This document shows, one piece after another, positions 37,101-49,100 of a DNA stretch of 64,000 nt. Numbering within the stretch: position 1 is the first letter of the stretch; the number at the start of each line of letters is the position of its first letter. This stretch comes from Apostichopus californicus. Taxonomy: Eukaryota > Echinodermata > Holothuroidea > Aspidochirotida > Stichopodidae. A model generated the notes under the pieces. The model saw nothing but the letters and a program-made list of their open reading frames with translations, ran no database searches and was not told the origin of the DNA. The stretch lies in contig JAIPMN010019654.1 in NCBI GenBank assembly GCA_020650975.1, positions 1-64,000 of the forward strand, given 5' to 3'. Both the position numbers and the translations under genes were made by a program.

Positions 37101-40100
37101 CAATAGCTTGTTGGCAGAACTACCAACTACACCATTTTGGTTCCCAATGGGAAAACTTCGTTTCTTACCTTTATACTTCCGCCTTTTCCAAAGAACAGAA
37201 AATTAAAAGGCTCTGGTTGGAGTCGAACTCAGGACATGGAGTTTGTCTGACTCTCTCAGTCACAGAGAACTACCAACTTGGCCACTGCAACTGTTGAGAA
37301 ATAATGCTTGTTTCTAATATTTCAACTCCAGAATGGAAGGAGGAAAAGAGCAGAAAATAAAAAATGCTCTCATGTGGAGTTGAACTCAGGACATAGAGCT
37401 AGCCTGACTCTCTCAGTCACAGAGAACTACCAACTTGGCCACAGCAACTGTTGAGAAATAATGCTCGTTTCTAATATTTCAACTTCAAAATTCAGAATGG
37501 ATGCAGGAAAAGAGCAGAAAATTTAAAAGGCTCTCATGTGGAGTTGAACTCAGGACATGGAGCTTGTCTGACTCTCTCAGTCACAGAGAACTACCAACTT
37601 GGCCACAGCAACTGATGAGAAATAATGCTCGTTTCTAATATTTCAACTTCAGAATAGAAGAAGGAAAAGAGGAAAAAATAAAAACACTCTCATGTGGATT
37701 TGAACTCAGGACATGGAGCTTGTCTGACTCTCTCAGTCACAGAGAACTACCAACTTGGCCACTGCAACTGTTGAGAAATCATTCGCGTTTCTAATATTTC
37801 AACATCAGAATTCAGAATGGAAGGAGGAAAAGAGCAGAAATAAAAAATGCTCTCATGTGGATTTGAACTCATGACATGGAGCTTGTCTGACTCTCTCAGT
37901 TACAGAGAACTACCAAATTGGCCACAGCAACTGTTGAGAAATAATGCTCGTTTCTAATATTTCAACATCAGAATTCAGAATGGAAGGAGGAAAAGATCAG
38001 AAAATAAAAATGCTCTCATGTGGAGTTGAACTCAGGACATGGAGCTTGTCTGACTCACTCAGTCACAGAGAACTACCAACTTGGCCACTGCAACTGTTGA
38101 GAAATCATTCGCGTTTATAATATTTCAACTTTAGAATTCAGAATGGAAGGAGGAAAAGGGGCAGAAATAAAAATGCTTTCACATGGAATTGAACTCATGA
38201 GAAATCATTGAGAAATCTGTTGAGAAATCATTGCTCAGTCAAATTTATCTCTAATTTTTGTATTGAAATATTTCCTTTGTTATCACAGTGCAACGGGATG
38301 GATATTGTTACAGATATGTGACATAGGCCCAACAATCCTCCTCTTGAACACTCTCATGACCCATGTCATAAATATCCTACACCTTTGTTATTCTCAATTC
38401 TACTTTGTACCCTCCCTCTCCCCCTCCCTCTCCCCCTCCCTCTCCCCATCCTTCTCCCTCTCCCCTCCCCTCTCTCCCTCCCATCTCTCCCTCCCATCTC
38501 TCCCTCCCTCAGCCCACACCGCCATCAAGATATATTTGGCATCTCGATCAACTTAAAATTCATCTTTATCGTTTGTGTTTTCTTTTTCTTCCAATATTTG
38601 CATAATTTTAGGTGAAAACCTTTACATTGTCATGGATCTAATAGAGGGCGCACCACTCCACGAACATTTTAACTCTCTGAGGGAGAAGAAACTGAAATTC
38701 CCAGAAGACAGAATATGGAATATTTTTGTCCAGGTAAGAAATCATCTCAAATTATTTTAAAATCTTTCATAGCTTTCAAGCTGTTTGATTTCATTACACA
38801 ACATAACTGTTCATTTGTCTCTCTGTTTGTCTGTCTGTCTGTTGCTGTTAGAAGTTAAAGCTTATTTCATTTCAAAAGAAAATGCTTTGGTGGAAATTTT
38901 CAATGTGAAAGAATCTAGTTTAGAAGGCAAATTTAGAGGGCAAAATATGAATGAAAAAATAAATATATTATCTGCTTTGATATTATATATTGATATTATA
39001 TATATTATATATTGATATTATATTATATATTGATATTATTGATATTGATTTATTGATATTATTGATATTATATATTGATATTATATATTGATATTATATA
39101 TATATTATATATTGATATTATATATTGATATTATCTGCTATTTATCTGCTTTATATTGTTAAATTGGCAACTGGTGTTCCCACTGAAAGAAAGACAAAGA
39201 TATTTAACTTAATTTTAATTTATTCTTGTTGCTTTTTTTTTATTTAGATTGTACTTGCCTTGAGATACCTTCACAAGGAGAAGGGTATCGTACACAGAGA
39301 CCTAACCCCAAATAACATCATGCTAGGAGAGAATGACCGAGTTACAATCAGTGAGTGTGGTCTCGGCTTGTAATTATTATACTTTCACAATTCAATGATT
39401 TCATTTTGTAACAGAAATAAAGGTCTTGTTTTAATGAAAAGGAATTATTTTGTTTTCTTATAAGAATTATCTGCCGTTTCTTGACCATAATAAATTAAAA
39501 AAGTGGAAACTTAAATTCATTGATATTATTTTCACATGTTTATATCTAAAATTTTTATTTTATTTGGATTCGGTCAAACCTTTCTTGACTAATAATAATA
39601 AAAATAGTAATATTTCTAGAAATCAGCCACAGCTTATGCATACCACTTGTATAAGAAAATATTGAAATATGTTTGTAAATATTTACCATATGAAATAGAG
39701 AATAGAGAATCTGAAATGGAGAATAAAAAAGGAGGCAAGCTAGAGAAGCCATTCAACCATAGGAGGTTTTTTTTCTTTCTTTCGGTCTTACTGTGGTCAT
39801 GAAGTGTTTAGAAACAACAGTATATTAAGATGATCACACACAGAAAAAAACATACAGTACTAATAGCTAAATAGATCTAGCTACCTGTACTCTTCGATTC
39901 TGGCCAGTCTTAGTATTTGTCATTTCATATCAACATATATACACCTTTTACGATATCTTGTACAGCTGACTTTGGCCTGGCCAGACAAAAGCAGCCCGAC
40001 TGCAGTAAGATGACGTCCGTGGTTGGCACCATTCTCTACAGTTGGTACGTCTCGGTCAGTTATTGGCTTCTGCACAAAGTGTATCATATTTGTCTCAATT

Positions 40101-43100
40101 TACATTAATATAGTAAACAACTTCAGCATCATAGCTGATGGAGTGCCTGTGGGTACCATGGCCTGTTCCCTTCTGGTTAAGTTTCCCTTGGTTTCCAACC
40201 ATCAGTGTCCCCCTCTCGTTCCTCTCCCAAACATTTCCCATCTGCCCTCTCCCTTACCCCTCCCTTAACCCTCTCTGTTCCCCTCCCTCTCCCTCCCCCC
40301 TCCTCCTCCCTCTCCCACCATTCAACTTCTCCTTTACCCCCTCAATCTCCTTTCCTCAACAATAGCACTGCTAACTGGAGTAGACATTCTCCTTTGGGAG
40401 ACATAAAACAGATAATAAAGAATGAAATATATTGCAAAGTCTCACTTTCACTTTATTCTTGAACAGTAAGGTTTGATTCTAGAAAATTGCACATTGAAAG
40501 AAAGATAAAGTTTCACAGTTGGGGGGAGGGGAGGGGGTATCTTTTCAAAGACTGAAAGAAAATATCAGTTACAAAGATATAGCATCATCAAACTTTCAGT
40601 GTGAGGTGTAATCGACCTAAACATTTCTATTTTACTTCCAGTCCTGAATTAGTCCAGAATTTGCCGTATTCCGACAAGGCTGACGTCTGGGCTATCGGAT
40701 GTATCCTGTACCAGATGTGTAAACTAGAACCGCCATTCTTCAGCTCCAACATGCTCAGCCTGGCAACTAAGGTAAGAATCCATACAGCGTCTTCCCATTA
40801 TCCTGAGAAGAATGATTTTAAGATGTGAAAAACTTTATTCAATTAAATATAAATATTTTCACTTGTCTTACATATTGTCATATCACACTTGAAATAAATT
40901 CATGGTTCTTGCTGTCCTCATAAGGTTAGCTTTCAAAAACAGAGATACTTTTGGAGTTTGTTTTCAACTCATTGAGTGTTTCAATTCCTGAATCGCAAAA
41001 TAGGAGAGTATGTGAGAGGCAAATCAAGCAACAACAGAACCTTCCCCACCCCTCCCCCTTCCCCCCTTCACAATAGAAAGAATCATTGTCATCTAAATGC
41101 TGCTCAAACTATTGATGTCCTACAAAATGAGGTCATTAAGTGCAGGACCAATTTTCCTTTAAGACATTGGGTCTTTACTACTTCAGTGTATCCTGCAAAA
41201 TATAAGGGTATGGGTGTGATAGTCAAACCCCAACAAATCCCCAAAACCCCCACCTCTAAAAGGATAGAGTAGTTGATATTGCTAAGTGATAATATATTCA
41301 TACCTAGCTTATATTAATTTTGTGTTTTTCTCCTGATCAGATCGTAGCAGCGGATTACGTGCCAGTGGAGGAAGGAGAATACAGTGACCTGGTCATCTAC
41401 ACCATTCAACGGTCAGTCTCTCTTCTTACTAAGCAATTTTTTTTTGATCTATAATAAAGTTAGTTAATGTTAGTTATCGTGCAAGAATGCTAAAATTTGC
41501 TTCAGGTTTTTCAAAGTCATAATTTTATGAAGAAGATTTTGTTCATGCCCTCCTTCCCCACTTGGAAGAAAGGTAAAGTGGGAAGATGTGGGGAGGAGTA
41601 GGAATGTTACTATTGAGTACTTCTACAACAAATTAATCCCACCCCTTCCATCTATTTAACCACCCACTCCCATTGGTAGGCAATTATAGTTGATGTAGTA
41701 AATCCAACCACCAGTGATAAAATGATTCCCAAAGTAACAAATCCTCTTCCTCATCTAATATACCCCATACCCTCCCATCTTCCCACCCCTCCCCTACCCT
41801 TACAACCTGGATGGAACACTTGTGTGGGAAGTCTGTTTAATGTATTCACAAACCTTTTTTCTTTTTCTTTTTAAATGAGAAAAAGACATGTAGCTTCTCA
41901 AGCTTATAGATCAGTCGTGATATTTTTACTTTCATTTTTAGATGTCTGACATCAGAGCCAAAGGAGAGACCAGATATCGTTCAAGTTGCCAGCCTCATCT
42001 CTGACGTCATGATGAACTACATCGATAACCTCAGAAGCAGCCAGATCAGCTTAGAGAAGAAACTGGACAGAGAGAGAAAGAGAACCCAAAAGTAAGGAGG
42101 AAAAATAATAAAGGATATTCACTAAGGGTGTATCTGGTGACGATATGTACAGATGCTTTCCATATGAGTTATGTCTAGCGTTAGCAACAAGAGATTTTTG
42201 GAGAGTAATTTTAAATTTTAAATTTAAAAAAATTAAATTTAAAAAATTTTTAATGTTGGAATATTTTTTCTCTGTTATATATGCATCGCCATCGTCCGTT
42301 TCCAAAACATCCCTTTTTAATTCTTAATCTGAATCTTAGCCAATCGTTGGATCAGTGATCGGTTGAACTTAACCTTCACTTTGAGGTAGCACAATGCGAT
42401 ATCTTACTCTTTGGTTTACCCATGACAATGTTTGATACATTTATCCTTTTTTCTTTAAAGGCATTATCACGAGGCTACCGTCAACATGCAGAATTACCAC
42501 CGGCTTTTCTTGGCGTCTCAAGAACGTTACGATCGTCTCGCGAATTTATCCGAAAGCGGAGGTGCGGCTAGCATCAAGAGCGACTCGGATCCTTGCAAGT
42601 GAGTCGATTCTCTCTTTCTAGATCGTTGTGAAATTGTTTTGATTCTCAGAAATCATCCTGATAATCATCTTTCAATCCTATCAGTGATATAGCATTTGTT
42701 ACTAATGATTTTTAGGGTTGGTCTTGCTTAGATATGCAAATTTATGTTTCTATGGAAATTTGACGAAACGTTCAGAAAAATGTACATAAGTTACATTTTA
42801 TGAACTGCCTTGTGGTCTTCCACTGGTTAAATCCCTTTTGCTCTGCAGTCTTTTGAGTGAATTTTAGTCATCAAGTGGTGCATTCTCAGGCTTGTTTAGA
42901 CTATAAATAAGGTCTATAGTTGTGTTTATGGCTGTAAGATTGAAAAGAGTGAGGGGGGGGGGGGGGTGGGGATGTACAGACACACACCACTACCTTTCAT
43001 TTGTGCCTGTATACTTCCCTCCTCGTAATTGACCCTGGTTCTCCAAAGAGTGTAGTCCCTTGCCCCTTCTCCTCTAATCAAGCCTGCTGTTTGTGACTGG

Positions 43101-46100
43101 TGGTATCATTTTTATTCCTCACAGTGATGTGTTTGATTCAGCTGATGAATTGTCATCGTCGGCTAGTCACTCGGAGAGCCTGAGAGCGGCGTACACAAAC
43201 CTTCTCCATCCTCCGGGAGGTAGAGAGAATGAGAAAAGTACGGGAACAGGTAAGAAAAGTTACTCTGATTCTACCTTAATGCTGTCCATCTCCCATGCCC
43301 ACCCCATTCCCATCCCATCCCCACCCCATTCCCATCCCCAACCAATTTCCACCCCCCCTCATCCCCACTCCCATCCCATTCTCACCCCATCCCATTCTCA
43401 CCCCATTCCCATTCCCATCCCCACCCCCTTCCCATCCCCATCTTCCTGCTTTGTGTTGTTTATCTCAAAACTGGTATGGGTATCATCTTGAAGTCCCTTG
43501 TATATTGTTTACTTTTCCTGATATTTTGTTGTTCTTCTAATATTTTTTTTACCCGAGTAGATTCCAGCGGAATTGAGGAGGACGACAGAAGCACTTGCGA
43601 CAGTCTAGAGAGCAGCAGCGGGAGCTCTTCGTTAGGTGAGAATAATTAATGAATAATCAAAACAATAACAATCTGGACTTGAAACAAAAGTCCCTCAGTT
43701 TCTTTTTCTTTCTTTTTTTTTTCTTGCTGGCTTGATTTGATTGTCTTGAACATTTCTCTTCACCATAAACTATGGCCTTCAAACCACACAGTTTATATTT
43801 GCGATTCTACATTCAACTTAAATCGATCTCTTCTTCAGTGAATGCTTCAATGCATTTCTGTGTTAAGTTTGTGATAGTTGTGACTGTCAAGTGACACTCC
43901 AATACTGCGCTTTATATTCTACTTAAACTTAAAGATTAAATGTGGTAACAAAGAAATATATATATCTTTCGCAATGTACAATCACCTAAAAGGAACATAA
44001 AAGAGTATTGCAAGAAAATCCATCTGGTTCCAACAAGGTTGACTTCAGTTAGTTTAAAGAACCCTAAAGCATAGGTAACCTGATAATGGATGATTTGCAA
44101 CTCAATACCATCTGAAGGTCTGGACATTAAACAGCGGCTTAAATTGACCCACCTCACTTCAAAGAACAGTAGGGTTAGCTTCCACGCTTAGCATTGTCTG
44201 TAAGAAAGAGTTGACTTTGAGGTAAATTGTCACAAACTTGGAGGTTTCTATATTTTTCAACATGTTTCTAGGACTTTGTTTTTAATTTTTTTTTTTTTTC
44301 GGTTGCCGTCATTTTCTGCTTGAAGTTGTTTCTTTGATTGCCTTTAGGAGTGCTTTTCTATTATACTCCGACCATAAGTTTTGCAAATATCTTTTAAATT
44401 TGCGGTTTTTGCAGTTTTTATTTTAATCACTAACTCTGCTTTGTTTGTTGTGTTTGCCTCATTATCTCTGCTAACTTTTAAAGGGGCCAGCCATTGCTTG
44501 AGTTCCAGCCAAGGGTACAGAGGTTCCCCTTCTCCTACACCCCCCTCCACGGGATCCCCTCTTACAGCAAGGAGGGTCAAGTCAGGTATGTTTAGTCACC
44601 TTAGAAGAAAAGTTTCACACCCCATACTTGGTCCAGAGCTGTTTGTTTGTATCAAAGGGTACAGTTTGCTAACATTTTCCTTTTCGAAAACACGTCAACA
44701 GATGCAACTTCAATGGTGCACATGTTGAGATCTCACTGAGTTAAATATATTATTGTCTGTAACTTCATTCAAAAGCAAAAAAAGGAGAAACAAAAACCGT
44801 TAGCAAACCTGCATATCGACTGCCAAAACCAGCATAGGCAAATTGATAAAGGTTAGAGGGCCTAACAGTTTGATCCTCGCAGGATCTTTGCTAGAGGCAG
44901 GCTGAAAAGAAAACAGAGCAAAACTACAGACAGATGGATGGAACAGACCAGTTAATAATTGGAACACTGAAAAGTGGAGAGGTAAAAAACTTCAATGGAG
45001 AGTGTTAAAAAGTGGGTTATTATCGTACTGAATAGTATTATACTTAACCATCAAACACAGGAAGGAGCCTGTTTTGTCAGACTGCTTAGTGGTACAGGTA
45101 TAGTTGTATGGGTAGTCAAGTGTGTTAAAGGTTAGATGGCCTGACATTTTGAATCTAATGTGTAAAAGTAAGTTGGCCTGACGTTTCGATCCTAGCAGGA
45201 TCTTCTTCAAAGGCTAAATGACAAGTAACAGTAACAGAAGGGACAAAAACACGTACAAAATACAGACAGGTTAATGAGCATGGTGAACACAAAGAGATAG
45301 ATGTAAGGGGATTAGTAGACAAGGGATGCAGATTGAGCAGACAGCTTAGATGATGAAAAAGCTGGAGGAGATTAATTTGGGGGGGGGGAAATAAAAACAG
45401 AGAGGATTATCAGAAGAGGGTGAAAGGATTAACAGACTCCCGAGAAACTGATAATTTTTGATCACATGCAATAAATTGCTGTAACATGAGGTATCACTGC
45501 AGTAATCAGAATCAAACAGAAGTGATTTGGCAGAGAATTAAAATGGAAAAAAAAATTTAGCTTATTTAGCCATCTTGATTATTAATATATCTTGAATATT
45601 ATGATAAGAATATTATGATTATTAAACAAGTTAGGTAATTAAAAACAATTATCTCCTATTGTGTGTATCTATGTGTTGTTTATTTCTGGTCGACATGTTA
45701 TTATTCAACGAGCGGAGCTTGTGGATTTGCAGATGTCAAACATTAAATCCCGGCTTCATTATTTAAAAGGCTTGTTTACAAGTTGAAAGCGGCTCATCTT
45801 GCTGATGATTTTTACAGCTTGTTTATATTTTCTTATCGTTATGTACCTGATTGCTGTGACAATTTACTTAACACGTTTGCTTGTGGACAATTCTGATGTA
45901 ATTTAAAAGACTTTGCAGCCAGAGTGCCAGGTACAGTTATGCTCTGTATCTCCTTGCTTGTATAATTAACTGCTATGATTCACTAGTTGCAGCATTTCAC
46001 TGTTTTGAGTATAGTTATATCTGGCTCTGCATATATCATCTTAATAAACATCTTTTGTCTTTTTCTTTTTCATGGTCCTGCACAGCTGCAATTCAGAGAG

Positions 46101-49100
46101 TGCATCTTCTATCTGGCCTGCAACCCTTGACCTCTGACCTCTCTTCCAGTCCCGGCAAAGTACATCGGTCACAGAGTGGGTCGTTCCTGGAGACTCTGAA
46201 ACGACAGAGCTCTCTACAGAGAGTTAGACCCAGTGAGTCACTATTTTCTATTTTCATCTGAGATATTATTTAAAATTTAGGAATTTTAAATACAATATAA
46301 ATAGGTGTTAAAACTTACAACAGATGTTGCAAGCCTAGCAAAAGTTAGCACGGGCCTTCTTTACTCTGTGAGGATTAATTTGTTTTCCTCTCTTAGCCTT
46401 TGCAAAGAACACCTTGGCCGTGTTGTGTGTTGTGTATTGAAGACGTGTTGTGTATTGAAGACGTGTTGTGTATTGAAGGCATTAAGACTCGCGCAAAAAG
46501 AAACGTCTAATGCCGGTAATCTGACCTAGTTTCGAATGAGGTGTAACAGAAGTGTCAGACACCACCATCGATCCCAGAAAAGACACACACAGCTTGCTAC
46601 TGTAGGTAATTAGACACTAGTGTACAGTCAATATATACAGCTACGGTCAATACCCACAACACAGTGTATATAGCAGCGATGAACATCTCAGGTCTAGATA
46701 AAAGATAACAAGGTATCACATTTCATTACTGTCTGCATTTTGTAGCGACACACAAAAAAACTTCACTTGCAAGCAACTTTTTCAGATGGCGGTTTGGGGC
46801 GAATCTTCAATGCATTTAATGAAATGTGCCATAAATCAATAGCGATGAAAAAGATGTAAAATGGAGAATTCTGAAAATTGTCATAAAATGGTTAAAAGGT
46901 CATTCAGATTGACCCCAAATATGCTAAATAGTCAAAAAAATGGTCACTAATGCTCCAACTTCAACAACTTCAACCTGAAAGTTTTTTTTATTTGCTGAAA
47001 CATTTAATTGTCTAATTAAATACTATCCAATAGCTCGAAATAATTTGGAGAAGCAGAACCACAAGGAAAGTACTTTTCAGCTTGTTAAAACATGAGACTT
47101 CTGATTATTAAACCGTAGGTCAGGGGTTTCCCCTACATTCTTCTAAGAGAGGAACATTAGTTCGATCAAAGGGCCAAACAAACTCTAAACATACCTATAT
47201 TGATCAATCAGCAGAGTTTGGCCTGGTAGGGTACTCACACCTAAGACTACAAGAGCCCACATAAACCTGATTAATGCAAGATTCTTGGCCCAATTTTTTT
47301 TTTCGGATCTGATTGAAATCTTTCGCTGGCCAGATTTAATTGGCCTTTGCAGAGCGTTGATACCTTTTTGTAGATTATAACTCTTACTTTGAAATGAAAG
47401 ACTTTACAGCTTTTATAAGGAATAATGGGTGGCATTGTTTTAGTAGAAATTAAACAGGACCCAGCCTCATTAAAAAGAAGGCTTCCAAAAACTTTTCGCT
47501 TTTTATTTCCTTCTGCAGCCACAGCGGCAGCAACCCTGACCATCTCTCCGAGGAAAGTCCGTCAGATCAGCGACCCAGTCTTGAAGATGCTCCACATCAT
47601 CCATAAGATCATCTTCATCTCTCAGTTACCCCCTACGCTTACCCCTAACCCACGGAGGAAGGTGATTGAAAGGTTTAAGAGGGCGCTCTTCTCTCCACAA
47701 AGCACCATCGTCAACTTGAAGAGCGAGCTGAAGAAGGTACAGCGTTAATTAATATTGTCAAAATTAAAATATTTTTCATTTCATAAAATTTAGTAGCCTT
47801 GTAGGACGTGAAAGAATGTTAATAGAGAAAAAAAATAGGTAGAGCAAGAAATATTGCTTTTGAAATAAAGCATAAAAAAAATTATTAAAAAAAATGATTT
47901 TCCAGTTTGATGGGAAGTGTTTCAGCTTGACATGGATTTGTACAACAGATGGTTCATCTTGGTACAGTATACTGTATACATCAGGGTTTCTTGATAGTCT
48001 AGTCACCCCATGGTCCAAATCTGGCCAGCGAAACAATGGGACCACAATCTATCACTGATCATATAGGTTAGACCTTTGAGGCCTTAGTATTTGAACACCC
48101 TTCTAACTTATCCTGTACTGTCATTCCAGGTATAAGGAGATTTTTACTTTTCTTCTGGCCCTTTGCTCCAAATAATGTCTCTTTCTTGGCCCTTGTAGAC
48201 AATTGAGAACCTTCTAACTTATCCTGTACTGTCATTCCAGGTATAAGGAGATTTTTACTTTTCTTCTGGCCCTTTGCTCCAAATAATGTCTCTTTCTTGG
48301 CCCTTGTAGACAATTGAGAACCATCGCTATTGGTGGTAAATCCTCTGCGGTATTTATCTCGATGCCACTCACGGGCAGTCTTTAAATATCTATAAATATT
48401 TGTATTTTTGTAATAATAGTATCAATATATGTATTTTTATTGCTCAGGTTGTCGCAGGATCCAAAGAGCTCATCGATATCAACCTTGGGGTAGGTGAAGC
48501 TTGCTACCTGCTGAGACAAGCTTCCCGAGAAGAGAACGCTCTTCAGACGACCGGAGAAAAACCAGGTGAGATAAATTTGATTGTTTTAAACTCCCAGTTT
48601 ACTGGTAGACATGCCATGCCGTTGATGTAACAAAGGTTAAAATTGTTCACGATGTGTGAACAACTTTGCTACAGCTTTGAGCTGTCTAAATTTGGTAAAA
48701 TCTTTACTCTGGGGGAGAGCAATATGTCAGTCACTTGTTGGCTGGAGCTAAGACTGTCACATTTTCAATCTGCAGCATAAGATATTAGTCAAGCGTGTTA
48801 GTAGCTACTTGGTCAGTGCAGACGTTTTTGGTCTTTTACCTCCTCGGTCACCAGCTTTGCTCGAGGTCCATTTTTAAGAAAGTCGACATCCATGTACGCT
48901 GGTTAGTGCAAGACTCATGTCAATAAACCTGTGTGAATCATATTTAGGCATCGCCACAGAGCCCAGTTCCTTACCCTTTTCCAATACCCACACCCATTAG
49001 CCCAATACCCACAATACCCAATACCCACACCCATTGCCCCCTCCCCCAAAAATAACATCCATTTCCTTTATGAGCTGTGGATGAATGCTTTGCACATAAT

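Noticed and set aside
36793-37297. Two 137-142-codon frames rich in Pro, Leu and Ser
   Set aside because: They run through a polypyrimidine tract and tRNA-like repeats, without any conserved domain.
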